NCBI GenBank assembly: GCA_002328075.1
Contig: DCVT01000031.1
Coordinates: 496,001 to 560,000, forward strand
Reading direction: 5' to 3'
Length of the DNA: 64,000 bases
Source: Anaerolineales bacterium UBA2181
GTDB taxonomy: Bacteria; Chloroflexota; Anaerolineae; Promineifilales; UBA4811
Below are positions 28,885 through 37,138 of this stretch, one piece after another. Each line of letters begins with the position of its first letter. Positions within the stretch are counted from its first letter, which is position 1. The translations under genes and the position numbers were made by a program. The notes beneath the pieces were generated by a model. That model was not told the origin of the DNA. It ran no database searches and saw only the letters and a program-made list of their open reading frames with translations.

Positions 28885-29863
28885 GATGGTCCCGAGAAAG
28901 CACCGTTCGGATGTGGTAGGTGGGTTTTCCCTGGCTCTCGTAGTAGGTACGAACGATCAACTCGCCCAACAGACCCATCGCCAGGAATTGAACCCCGATC
29001 ATCACCAACAGGACTGACAACATGAGCAGTGGGCGGTCGCCGATCTGGTAACGGTAGCCGTACACCACCTTGAGGCCGGAGAGATAGAGGCCAATCAAGA
29101 CTCCCACAGAACCCGAGACAAGCCCAAACCCGCCAAACAGATGCATCGGCCGGCCAAAATAGCCCAGCATAAAGTAGATGGTCATCAGGTCCAGGATCAC
29201 ACGAAAGGTGCGATCCAGGCCAAACTTGCCGTACTTGGCCTGGCCGTGGGTCCGCGGCCGATGATTGACCGGTATTTCGCACAGCCGGATGCCGATCCAG
29301 CTGGCCAGCGCTGGGATGAATCGGTGCATCTCGCCGTAGAGCCGTAGGCTTTTTACCACGTCACGCCGGAACGCGCGGAGCGAGCAACCGGTGTCATGTA
29401 GTTGCACGCCGGTCGCTCGGGTGATCAGCCGGTTGGCCAGGAACGAAGGGATGCGGCGGATCAGATGGTCCTTCCGGTCTCTGCGCCACCCGGCAACGAC
29501 ATCGTACCCTTCCGCCAGTTTGTCCAGCAGAATCGGAATGTCGGCCGGGTCGTTCTGAAGGTCTGCATCCAAGGTAACAATGAAGTCGCCCTGAGCATAA
29601 TCGAACCCGGCGGCAAAGGCCGCCGATTGTCCGAAATTGCGGCGGAACTGCACCACCACTACCCTCGGGTCCGCTTGGTGCAACGCTTGCATCACCTCAT
29701 AGCCACCGTCTGTGCTGCCGTCGTCAACCAACAGAATCTCGTAACGGTCGACAACCCCGTCGAGCGCAGCAGTGATCTGCCGATAGAGGGGGTCGAGGTT
29801 TGGGGCCTCGTTGTAGACGGGCGCAATCACAGACAGCTGAATACCGTTGAGCTCCTGTTCCAT
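28877..29863 (-). CDS. Polyprenyl-phosphate sugar transferase, GT2 family
   Basis: A 328-residue DPM1/GtrB/ArnC-like enzyme that loads a sugar onto polyprenyl phosphate. It begins LSVIAPVYNEAPNL and has EILLVDDGSTDGGYEVM, RRNFGQSAAFAAGFDYA, TLDADLQNDPADI (the DxD-type metal site) and DTGCSLRAFRRDV, followed by two C-terminal transmembrane helices (about residues 230-250 and 265-295). ATG at 29863 fits the family start; the frame is open further upstream but without similarity. It probably supplies lipid-linked sugar to the GT39-type enzymes downstream in the same operon. Confidence 0.9.
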   Translation of the reverse strand: MEQELNGIQLSVIAPVYNEAPNLDPLYRQITAALDGVVDRYEILLVDDGSTDGGYEVMQALHQADPRVVVVQFRRNFGQSAAFAAGFDYAQGDFIVTLDADLQNDPADIPILLDKLAEGYDVVAGWRRDRKDHLIRRIPSFLANRLITRATGVQLHDTGCSLRAFRRDVVKSLRLYGEMHRFIPALASWIGIRLCEIPVNHRPRTHGQAKYGKFGLDRTFRVILDLMTIYFMLGYFGRPMHLFGGFGLVSGSVGVLIGLYLSGLKVVYGYRYQIGDRPLLMLSVLLVMIGVQFLAMGLLGELIVRTYYESQGKPTYHIRTVLSRDHHE

Positions 29864-29893
29864 GGCGACGAATTGTAGCACCTTCAACCAGGC

Positions 29894-29922
29894 TTGACAA
29901 AGCAGTTGGGCGCTGGCATAAT
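29894..29922 (+). promoter_or_regulatory. Sigma70-type promoter of pheST
   Basis: TTGACA at 29894-29899, a 17-base spacer, and CATAAT at 29917-29922. Transcription would begin near 29929, upstream of the T-box leader and about 370 bases before pheS. Confidence 0.8.
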
Positions 29923-29984
29923 CGGGCCCAGCTTGGTCAGACCTGCGAAGGATTCTGGATCGAGGTAGCAGAAGCGAACTCAAC

Positions 29985-30272
29985 CGAATATTGAAAAGCG
30001 AGGACGGAGACGGTTGGCAGGCCGGATGAGCGGCCGCCAGGGAAGCCGGGTCCAGGACTGAAAGCCCGGTCCGGTCAGCACCTGCCAAGTTCCCTCCCGA
30101 GCTGTAGGGTCAAAGGTTGAAGCCGAGTAGCCCGAGCCGGTTACCCACCGTTAGCAGGGTAGCCAATCGCGTTCTGTCTGTTGGCGTCCGAGTGCCCGAT
30201 CAGATGGTCGGGAAGTTGGGTGGTACCGCGAGATTTACCCTCGTCCCACAGTGGGACGGGGGTTTTTTGTTG
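29985..30272 (+). promoter_or_regulatory. T-box leader (tRNA-Phe sensing) of pheST
   Basis: The T-box core GGGTGGTACCGCG is at 30218-30230. It is followed by a terminator hairpin (CGTCCCA/TGGGACG with flanking pairs, about 30236-30262) and a run of T. Upstream, stem I is visible: TTGGCAGG (30013-30020) pairs with CCTGCCAA, and the next loop strand contains TTC at 30090-30092, the phenylalanine codon expected as specifier. GA/AG pairs at the stem base look like the usual kink-turn. Uncharged tRNA-Phe binding should stabilise the antiterminator and allow transcription into pheS. The limits are approximate. Confidence 0.9.
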
Positions 30273-30299
30273 GATCGGGTTCCGGTATGAGGAGAGACG

Positions 30300-31325
30300 A
30301 TGCTGGAGCAACTGGAACAACTGAGGTTAGAGGCGCTGGAAAAGCTGGCCGCAATTGCCGATGGCGAGGCGCTGGATGGGTGGGAAAAAAGATTCATCGG
30401 CCGCAAGGGTGCGGTCACTGAGATGACCCGTCGGGTGGGCGAGCTGTCCAAGGACGAACGGCCCGAGTTCGGGCGGCGGGTCAACGAAATCAAACAGGCA
30501 CTGAGCGCAGCATACGAGGCGAGAGCTGCGACCGTGCAATCTGCGGAAATGGAGCGGCGACTGGCTTCTGGAGCGCTCGACGTCAGCCTGCCGGGCCGGC
30601 CGAAACTGCTCGGCCGTCTGCATCCGTCTACGCAGATACTGCGCGATATTTTTCGCATCTGGGGTGACATGGGTTTTCAGGTTTATCGGAGTCCAGATGT
30701 GGAAACCGACGAGAACAATTTCCAGTTGCTCAACATCCCACCTGACCACCCTGCCCGGGACATGTGGGCTACCTTTTACACCACCCGGGAGGGGATTATC
30801 CTAAGAACGCACACATCGCCAGGGCAGATCCGGGCCATGCGCCAGTACTGTCCGGAACCGATCCGCGTCATTTTGCCCGGCATGTGTTACCGGTACGAAC
30901 AGGTCACCGCACGACACGAAACCCAGTTCTACCAGGTCGAGGGGTTGGCAGTGGGAAACCAGATCACCATGTCCGACCTCAAGGGAACGTTGAGCAGTTT
31001 TACGCGGCGGTTGTTCGGGCCTGAGCGCGAGACCCGTTTTCGCCCCAGCTACTTTCCTTTCACCGAGCCGAGCGCGGAGATGGATGTGGAGTGCATTCTG
31101 TGCGAAGGCAAGGGGTGTGCGGTCTGCAAGCAGACGGGATGGGTAGAAATCCTGGGCTGCGGCATGGTGCACCCGGTTGTGCTGCAGAACGGCGGGTACG
31201 ATCCGGCCAAGTACACAGGTTTCGCTTTTGGGATGGGCTCCGAGCGGATTGCCATGCTCAAGTACGGCATCAACGATATCCGGTATTTCTGGAGCAACGA
31301 CCTGCGATTCCTGGAGCAGTTCTAG
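30300..31325 (+). CDS. pheS: Phenylalanyl-tRNA synthetase alpha subunit
   Basis: Catalytic subunit of the alpha2-beta2 enzyme that charges tRNA-Phe. The 341-residue protein has the N-terminal coiled coil (residues 1-90, with RFIGRKGAVTEMTRRVGEL), then the class II core: motif 1 region GFQVYRSPDVETDENNF, RTHTSPGQIRAM, motif 2 GMCYRYEQVTARHETQFYQVEG, and motif 3 GFAFGMGSERIAMLKYGI. GAGGAG precedes the ATG. Expression is controlled by the T-box leader and pheT follows after 18 bases. Confidence 0.97.
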   Translation: MLEQLEQLRLEALEKLAAIADGEALDGWEKRFIGRKGAVTEMTRRVGELSKDERPEFGRRVNEIKQALSAAYEARAATVQSAEMERRLASGALDVSLPGRPKLLGRLHPSTQILRDIFRIWGDMGFQVYRSPDVETDENNFQLLNIPPDHPARDMWATFYTTREGIILRTHTSPGQIRAMRQYCPEPIRVILPGMCYRYEQVTARHETQFYQVEGLAVGNQITMSDLKGTLSSFTRRLFGPERETRFRPSYFPFTEPSAEMDVECILCEGKGCAVCKQTGWVEILGCGMVHPVVLQNGGYDPAKYTGFAFGMGSERIAMLKYGINDIRYFWSNDLRFLEQF

Positions 31326-31343
31326 AGAGTAGGAGCAACCAGC

Positions 31344-33890
31344 ATGTTGGTACCACTGTCTTGGCTAAAAGAGTGTGTGGACGTCCCGTTCTCGGTGACC
31401 GAGCTGGCGGACCGGATGACGTTGGCCGGGTTGGAGGTAGAGGCTGTCCAGTACATCGGCGTACCCGGGGCCGACCTGGTGTGGGACCCAGCCCACTTTG
31501 TTGTTGCGCGGATCGTGGAGGTGCGGCATCACCCCGCGGCTGATCGGCTGGTGTTGGCTGTGGTGGACTATGGCACGGGGCAGTTAGAGACGCTGGTCAC
31601 CGGCGCGCCCAACCTCTTTCCCTATCTTGGACAGGATCTGGGAAGGGTGGACCTCAAGTCACCCATGGTGTTGGAAGGGGCCACTATCTACGACGGTCAT
31701 CAACCGGGTTTTGTCAAAACGACCCTCCGCGGCCGGCCGGTCCGGGGAATCATGAATCGGCATATGCTCTGTTCCGAAAAGGAGCTGGGCATTTCGGATG
31801 AACACGAAGGGATTCTGTTGCTGGAGACCCACACCGCGCCCGGGACTCCGTTGCAGGACGTGCTGGGGGACGCGGTTCTGGACGTGAGCTTGACGCCCAA
31901 TCTGGCCCGGTGCCAATCGATCCTGGGCGTGGCCCGCGAGGTGGCTGCCATGACCGGGCAGTCGCTGCGGTGCCCGCCATCCGAGGTGTTGATGCAAGGG
32001 CTGCCTGCATCGGAAGCTGTGCAGGTCGAGATATGGGATCTCAGCCTGTGTCCCCGGTTCACGGCCACGCTGATCCGGAATGTGACCATCGGCCCGTCGC
32101 CCCAGTGGATGCAGAGACGACTGAGATTGGTGGGAATGCGGCCGATCAGCAACATTGTGGACGTCACCAACTATGTCATGATGGAACGTGGGCAGCCGCT
32201 GCATGCCTTTGATTACGATCTGTTACTGGATCGGGCGCGCAGATCCGGCGATGCCCTGCCCACCATTGTGGTCCGGGCGGCCCAACCTGGTGAGGGAATG
32301 ACCAGCCTGGACGGAGTGGCGCGCCTTTTCAACCCGTTCGACATTTTGATCACAGATAGTGGCGGCCCCATCGGCATTGCGGGTGTGATGGGTGGTGCCG
32401 ACACTGAGGTGCACGACGGCACCCAGAATGTCCTGCTAGAGGCAGCGAATTTCGACATGTTCCATATCCGGCGCACCTCCCAGGCCCACCGGTTGCCGTC
32501 GGAGGCGTCGGTCCGGTTCGGAAGAGGGATCCATCCGGCTGAGGCCCTGCGCGCTGCCCGCCGGGCGGCCGAATTGATGCGCACTCTGGCGGGCGGCACG
32601 GTGGCGCGGGGAACCGTGGATGTGTATCCCGGCCAATCGGAGCCGGTGGTCGCCACCATTAACCCGGACCAGGTAGAACGCAGTCTGGGCATCCGGTTGG
32701 ACGCCATTCAGATCATAGACCTGCTCCAGGCACTCCAGTTCGAATGTCGGTTGGTGGATGGCGTGGTGCACGCGACCGTCCCCGACCATCGCGTGGATAT
32801 CGGGGTTGGGCTGGTGGGGACTGCGGATCTCGCAGAGGAGATCGCCCGCCTGTATGGCTACCAACACATTCCCGAGACCGAGATGGGCGATCGGTTGCCG
32901 CCGCTGCGGGCCAATGTGGCCCTGGAACAGGAGGAGCGCACCCGCGACCTGCTGGTGGCGGCCGGATTGCAGGAGATCATCAGCACCCGCCTGACGACGC
33001 CCGAATCTGAAGCCCGCATCCTGCCGCCGGGCTCCGCGCCCGATGATCGCCCATACCTCACCCTGGCCAACCCAATCAGTCAGGACAAGACAACCATGCG
33101 TCACACGTTGCTAGAGACGATGATGGAGGCGGTGGCATCCAACCTACGGCACCGCCCGTACGTGGGGCTTTTCGAGATAGGTTCAGTCTATCTGTCGTCG
33201 GAAGAGGGCTCGTTGCCCGAGGAGCCGCAACGGCTGGTTTTGGGGATGGCGGGTCAGCGCGAGCCATCCGGCTGGCTGGGTGGCAGCGGCCGCGCCGGTC
33301 GAGTTCTACCGGACGAAGGAACGCTGGGCTTTTTTGACCTGAAAGGGATCATTGAGGCACTGACGGACGGCTGGCGCATCCGGGGTGTGCGCTACGAGCC
33401 CGTGTTGAACCCGAGCTTTCACCCGGGACGGGCCGCGCGGATCAGCCAAACTGACCGAGGGTACCTGGGCATAGCGGGTGAGGTTCATCCCGCGGTAGCC
33501 TCCCGGTTCGGAATGCCACCTGGCGTTCCGCTGTTGGCCGCCGAGCTGGATTTGGACGCCGTGCTGGATGCGATCCCAACCCGGTCTGCCGTGCGGCCGG
33601 TCCCGCTCTTCCCGTCGGTTTACCGCGACATTGCTTTGGTGGTCGCCGACGACCTGCCGGCAGCCACGGTTCAGCAGTTGATTGCCCAAACGGGGGGTCA
33701 GTTGCTGGCGGACATCCGGCTGTTTGACCTTTACCGGGGAGAGCAGTTGCCGGCTGGGAAAAAGAGCCTGGCGTACGCGCTGACGTTCCAGGCATCTGAC
33801 CGGACGCTGACAGACGAAGAGGTCAACAAGCTGCGCGACAAGATCGTACGTCGATTGGAGCGCGAGGTCGGCGCGCAACTCCGAGCGTGA
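31344..33890 (+). CDS. pheT: Phenylalanyl-tRNA synthetase beta subunit
   Basis: The 848-residue non-catalytic subunit of PheRS. Domains in order: N-terminal B1, tRNA-binding OB fold (about residues 40-150, VVARIVEVRHHPAADRLVLAVVDYG), B3/B4 editing domain (about 210-400, with ISNIVDVTNYVMMERGQPLHAFD and GVMGGADTEV), B5 (about 410-490), the catalytic-like module (ETMMEAVASNLRHRP...) and the C-terminal ferredoxin-like anticodon-binding domain (RPVPLFPSVYRDIALVV). Complete and normal in length. It shares the T-box controlled transcript of pheS. Confidence 0.97.
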   Translation: MLVPLSWLKECVDVPFSVTELADRMTLAGLEVEAVQYIGVPGADLVWDPAHFVVARIVEVRHHPAADRLVLAVVDYGTGQLETLVTGAPNLFPYLGQDLGRVDLKSPMVLEGATIYDGHQPGFVKTTLRGRPVRGIMNRHMLCSEKELGISDEHEGILLLETHTAPGTPLQDVLGDAVLDVSLTPNLARCQSILGVAREVAAMTGQSLRCPPSEVLMQGLPASEAVQVEIWDLSLCPRFTATLIRNVTIGPSPQWMQRRLRLVGMRPISNIVDVTNYVMMERGQPLHAFDYDLLLDRARRSGDALPTIVVRAAQPGEGMTSLDGVARLFNPFDILITDSGGPIGIAGVMGGADTEVHDGTQNVLLEAANFDMFHIRRTSQAHRLPSEASVRFGRGIHPAEALRAARRAAELMRTLAGGTVARGTVDVYPGQSEPVVATINPDQVERSLGIRLDAIQIIDLLQALQFECRLVDGVVHATVPDHRVDIGVGLVGTADLAEEIARLYGYQHIPETEMGDRLPPLRANVALEQEERTRDLLVAAGLQEIISTRLTTPESEARILPPGSAPDDRPYLTLANPISQDKTTMRHTLLETMMEAVASNLRHRPYVGLFEIGSVYLSSEEGSLPEEPQRLVLGMAGQREPSGWLGGSGRAGRVLPDEGTLGFFDLKGIIEALTDGWRIRGVRYEPVLNPSFHPGRAARISQTDRGYLGIAGEVHPAVASRFGMPPGVPLLAAELDLDAVLDAIPTRSAVRPVPLFPSVYRDIALVVADDLPAATVQQLIAQTGGQLLADIRLFDLYRGEQLPAGKKSLAYALTFQASDRTLTDEEVNKLRDKIVRRLEREVGAQLRA

Positions 33891-34087
33891 GCGGGCAGTT
33901 CACCACCCGAGGGGAACGCTCGCTGCGTCGTCAAGCGTGAGCCAAGCCGGCCGGCCCACTTGCGGTGCCGGCCGCGTCGCAACCGGGCATCCGAAGCTCG
34001 GCCGGTCAAGGCCGGCAGACGGGTGTCCGACTCCGGCCGGCGGCAAAGAGCAGTGACCGGGCGACCGGCCGTCGGAAGACCGACGGG

Positions 34088-34666
34088 TTAGCCGAATTCG
34101 CCGAGAATCAGCGTCGCCAGCAACCGTTTGGGTACGTGGTGCACCCCTTCGGCATCGCGATAGTAGCGGATGTCACCGTCCGGACCCACAGCTTCCAGCA
34201 CGACCGTCTCACTTGGTTTGCCCAAAGCTAACACCAGCAGGATCTCGTACAGATCGGGAATGGATAGCACGTCTCGCAAGGCGGTCCGATCAACCGATGC
34301 AATGATGCAGCCGCCCAACCCTTGTTCCGTGGCGCCGAGCATGATGGTTTGAGCGGCAATGCCTGGATCGACGCCAAACTCCTTGCGGAGGGTCTTATCG
34401 CCCAGGATCACGATGTAGGCCGCCGGCTGTTCACCCTCGGCCGGACCCGTCCAGTCCTTCAGGTAGGCTGCCCACCGCAAAAGAGGAAAGATCCGGTTAT
34501 TCGTCCCCGGGTCACAACTCAGAACGTATTTGAGGGGTTGCAGGTTGGCCCCCGAGGCGGTCAAACGGGCCAGTTCGACCAGGTTGCGAAGCGTCTCCAT
34601 GTGCACCGGAACGCCCTGATGAAAGCGCCGGTAACTACGGGTTCTGACAGTCAGCTCGTGTAGCAT
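34088..34666 (-). CDS. Nitroreductase family protein
   Basis: A 192-residue FMN-dependent oxidoreductase of the nitroreductase fold. Motifs: RTRSYRRFHQGVPV at the start (the RxSxRxF phosphate-binding pattern), LTASGANLQPLKYVLSCD, and AAQTIMLGATEQGLGGCIIASVDR, the central FMN/dimer helix. GGAGG lies 5 bases before the ATG at 34666 and decides the start. The gene stands alone, opposite to pheT and to the S1 leader. The substrate is unknown; members reduce nitro compounds, quinones or flavins. Confidence 0.85.
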   Translation of the reverse strand: MLHELTVRTRSYRRFHQGVPVHMETLRNLVELARLTASGANLQPLKYVLSCDPGTNNRIFPLLRWAAYLKDWTGPAEGEQPAAYIVILGDKTLRKEFGVDPGIAAQTIMLGATEQGLGGCIIASVDRTALRDVLSIPDLYEILLVLALGKPSETVVLEAVGPDGDIRYYRDAEGVHHVPKRLLATLILGEFG

Positions 34667-34737
34667 AGCCACCTCCACGACGAATAGTTGACGCACCATT
34701 TATAGCATACAGCCGGCAAAGGTGCGAGTTGCGGTGA

Positions 34738-34766
34738 TTGACAAACCGGACCGGCATGAGTATAAT
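34738..34766 (+). promoter_or_regulatory. Consensus sigma70-type promoter
   Basis: TTGACA at 34738-34743, exactly 17 bases, TATAAT at 34761-34766: a perfect match to both hexamers. Transcription should begin near 34773, about 258 bases before the S1 start codon. Confidence 0.9.
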
Positions 34767-34772
34767 CCTGTT

Positions 34773-34990
34773 TGACCTTGTACCAGAGTCTGGTTCAGTG
34801 TGACGGTTGGTCCGAGAGTCTGCACCGGGTGTCGGATCGCCGGGTGGTTGTTAGCCGGACGATAAATTGAGTATTGTTGACCATGAGCTGACACGAGGAG
34901 CAAAGCCTCAGCTGCTTGATGGATGACCATCTCACTCTGAACCTGACGGCCCGGTAGTGATCAAGTTTCCAGCCACCTACCGGGCTTTTT
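34773..34990 (+). ncRNA. Candidate leader RNA or small RNA ahead of rpsA
   Basis: About 218 bases between a perfect promoter and an intrinsic terminator, with no supportable reading frame. Possible hairpins include TCCGA/TCGGA near 34810-34835, CCGG/CCGG near 34840-34858, an AGCT...GAGG/CCTC...AGCT stem near 34886-34913 and GATGG/CCATC near 34918-34931. I do not recognise a known riboswitch, 6S, SRP or tmRNA. It may be an attenuator controlling S1/S21/IF-1 or an independent small RNA; the sequence does not decide between them. Confidence 0.5.
34949..34990 (+). terminator. Intrinsic terminator upstream of rpsA
   Basis: Nine-base arms GCCCGGTAG (34949-34957) and CTACCGGGC (34977-34985), a 19-base loop, then TTTTT. 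It ends 40 bases before the S1 start codon, on the same transcript as the promoter at 34738. Confidence 0.8.
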
Positions 34991-35030
34991 GCTGGATTGG
35001 CGAATGGTTGATCGGTAAGGCGAGTTCTAC

Positions 35031-36515
35031 ATGGACAATTCGCAGGTAGATCTGGAGTTGGGTGAGCCCGAGAATTGTGGGGCTGACCTGGAGGCGGCCG
35101 GGTTGAAATTGGAGAACAGCGAGGCTGACATTGAGTCGGCCGAGACTGACATAGAGTTCACCGAGATCGACGCGGAGCCGACTGAGGTTGACCTGGAGAT
35201 TGCCGAGGTTGACCTGGAGATTGCCGAGGTTGACCTGGAGATTGCCGAGGTTGGCGTGGAGCCGGCCGAGGTTGACCTGGAGGATGCCGCGGCCGACCTG
35301 GAGCCGGTCGAGGTTGACGTGGAGCCGGCCGAGGTTGAGGTAGAGGCAGCCGAACCGGAGGATGACGCTCCTCAACGGGGTGACATCCTGGAAGGCACGA
35401 TTGTTTCCATGGGCGCCGACGGCGCCGTGGTCGATCTGGGCTTGGACCGGCCGGGCGTGGTTTCCATACACGACCTGGATCAACTTGACCCGGCTCGCCG
35501 TGAAGCGCTTCAGGAGGGTGGGTCAACATTCGTCTACCTGGTGGATGTGGACCGGGAGAAGGATCATATCACCCTCAGTGTTCATCAGGCGGTACAGAAC
35601 GAAAAGTGGCTGGAAGCCGAGCGCCTGAAAGACAACCGAGAGATATGGATGGGCAAGGTGCTGGGCTATAACCAGCGCGGGTTAGTGGTTCCGTTTGGCA
35701 ACTTGCGCGGATTTGTGCCGATCTCTCACATGATGAGCATCCCGCGTCGTGCCAACCCGGCTCAGGTGCGCGAGCGACTGGGTAACCACGTAGGGCAGGT
35801 CTTGCCTCTTCGGGTCATCGAGGTGGACCGGCGGCGGCGCCGGCTGATCCTTTCCCACCGCGCGGCCTATTCGGAATGGCGTGAGCTCCAGCGAGAAAAG
35901 TTCCTGGATGGCTTGCGCGAGGGCGAGGAACGCACCGGCCGGGTGCGAGAGCTGAAGGACTTTGGCGCTTTTGTCGACCTGGGTGGAGGTGATGGCCTGA
36001 TCCACATCTCCGAGTTTGCCTGGCACCGCATCAACCACCCCAAGGAGATGCTGCGAGTGGGACAGGAAGTCCAGGTGCGCGTGCTCAAAGTCAACCGCAA
36101 ACGCAGGCGGGTAGGACTGAGCCTCAAGCGGCTGACCCCCCATCCCTGGGAGACCCTGCTTGAACGCTATCAGGAAAACCAAGTGGTGGAGGGCAGGGTC
36201 ACTCGGGTAGCCGATTTTGGCGCGTTTGTCGAGATCGAACCCGGGATCGAAGGGCTGTTGCATGCCAAGCACCTGCACCGCTCGGCCGAATCCGACCCAC
36301 AACCTGACCCACACAAGGTGGTCCGGGAGGGCGAGGTTCACCTGTTGCGGATCATCAGCATCGACACGGAACAGAGACGCATAAGGCTCAGCATGCGGGC
36401 GGTGACCGTGGAGGAGCAGATGGAATGGATGGTGCACAAGGCCGAGGTAGACGCCGCCAAGCTTGCTGCTCAGGACGTCATCGGTCTGGCTGAGTTGATT
36501 GGTGAAGAGGAATAG
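35031..36515 (+). CDS. rpsA: Ribosomal protein S1 with heptad-repeat N-terminus
   Basis: A 494-residue S1-type RNA-binding protein. Four S1 OB-fold domains are visible at about residues 115-185 (GDILEGTIVSMGADGAVVDL), 203-275 (GKVLGYNQRGLVVPFGNLRG), 295-365 (GRVRELKDFGAFVDLGGGDG) and 380-452 (GRVTRVADFGAFVEIEPGIE). The first 110 residues are an unusual acidic tract of seven-residue repeats of the type EVDLEIA, with almost no basic residues until domain 1. E. coli S1 has six domains; four-domain forms are common elsewhere. Ahead of it are a promoter, a possible leader RNA and a terminator. S21 and IF-1 follow in the same direction. Confidence 0.85.
   Translation: MDNSQVDLELGEPENCGADLEAAGLKLENSEADIESAETDIEFTEIDAEPTEVDLEIAEVDLEIAEVDLEIAEVGVEPAEVDLEDAAADLEPVEVDVEPAEVEVEAAEPEDDAPQRGDILEGTIVSMGADGAVVDLGLDRPGVVSIHDLDQLDPARREALQEGGSTFVYLVDVDREKDHITLSVHQAVQNEKWLEAERLKDNREIWMGKVLGYNQRGLVVPFGNLRGFVPISHMMSIPRRANPAQVRERLGNHVGQVLPLRVIEVDRRRRRLILSHRAAYSEWRELQREKFLDGLREGEERTGRVRELKDFGAFVDLGGGDGLIHISEFAWHRINHPKEMLRVGQEVQVRVLKVNRKRRRVGLSLKRLTPHPWETLLERYQENQVVEGRVTRVADFGAFVEIEPGIEGLLHAKHLHRSAESDPQPDPHKVVREGEVHLLRIISIDTEQRRIRLSMRAVTVEEQMEWMVHKAEVDAAKLAAQDVIGLAELIGEEE
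35184..35351 (+). repeat. 21-bp tandem repeat inside rpsA
   Basis: Eight 21-base units, the first three identical (GAGGTTGACCTGGAGATTGC + C), the others diverged. Each codes seven residues, E-V-D-L-E-I-A. The unit length keeps the frame, so copy number could change without breaking the gene. Confidence 0.9.
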
Positions 36516-36554
36516 TCACGTAATCTGGTTGTGGAAAGCGAGGTGTAGAAAGAA

Positions 36555-36749
36555 TTGACGACCGTACAGTTGAGGTCTAACGAATCCCAAGAGAGCCTGC
36601 TCCGGCGGTTCCGCAAGCAGGTCATCAAAGACGGTGTCATGAGCGCGATTCGCAAAAAGCGGTGGCATGTCTCCAAGAGCGAGTTGCGCCGGATCGAAAG
36701 AAAAAAGGCGATTCGTCGATCCCGACGCCGAATGACGACGTATCGCTGA
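36555..36749 (+). CDS. rpsU: Ribosomal protein S21
   Basis: A 64-residue basic protein of the 30S subunit. It has the S21 pattern VQLRSNESQESLLRRFRKQV followed by KDGVMSAIRKKRW and a C-terminus rich in Arg/Lys (KKAIRRSRRRM). The start is a TTG: it gives the normal S21 beginning (MTTVQL), and GAGGTG plus AGAAAG lie upstream. It follows S1 by 40 bases and precedes IF-1, a translation-related group. Confidence 0.9.
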   Translation: MTTVQLRSNESQESLLRRFRKQVIKDGVMSAIRKKRWHVSKSELRRIERKKAIRRSRRRMTTYR

Positions 36750-36820
36750 CAGGTGTATTAGCACCAGGCCGGATTCGAACGCCTTGTGTAGGTGGTATCG
36801 GATCGGTTACTCAGGAGTAT

Positions 36821-37075
36821 ATGGCAGCCAAAACCAAAGAGGAGAAGTTGGAGGTTGAAGGCAATGTCGTTGAGGCGTTGCCGGGAACCCAGTTTCGAGT
36901 GACGTTGGATAATGGGCACGAGGTCTTGGCGTACCTGTCCGGCAAGATGCGCAAGTATTACATCCGCATCTTGTTGGGGGATCGGGTCCGGCTGGAGCTT
37001 TCGCCCTACGACCTAACGCGGGGCCGTATCACCTATCGTTACAAGAAACTCGCTGACGACCAGTCCGCTGGTTGA
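36821..37075 (+). CDS. infA: Translation initiation factor IF-1
   Basis: An 84-residue protein of the S1/OB-fold IF-1 family: KLEVEGNVVEALPGTQFRVTL, then GHEVLAYLSGKMRKYYIRILLGDRV and ELSPYDLTRGRITYRYK. Length and motifs match canonical IF-1 (about 72 residues) with short extra ends. AGGAG lies 3 bases before the ATG at 36821; the frame is open upstream but without similarity. It is the last gene of the S1-S21-IF-1 group and is followed by a terminator. Confidence 0.93.
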   Translation: MAAKTKEEKLEVEGNVVEALPGTQFRVTLDNGHEVLAYLSGKMRKYYIRILLGDRVRLELSPYDLTRGRITYRYKKLADDQSAG

Positions 37076-37138
37076 GCAGTATGAATTGAAAGGCGCCAAA
37101 CCCGCGCCCCCGCGCGCGGTTTGTGCTGATAGTCTTTA

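Noticed and set aside
34880..34915. GACACGAGGAGCAAAGCCTC resembling part of a cyclic-di-GMP riboswitch
   Set aside because: Only a short match; the paired stems and the conserved first half of that riboswitch are not present.
34977..35483. Antisense open frame with repeated LGNLQVNLG sequence opposite the start of rpsA
   Set aside because: It is the complement of the 21-bp repeat in S1; the plus-strand protein has real S1 domains and the antisense frame has no start signals.
36770..36830. GGATTCGAAC-like sequence suggesting a tRNA T-arm on the minus strand between rpsU and infA
   Set aside because: The bases around it do not form a T-stem, and no anticodon arm or acceptor stem can be folded.
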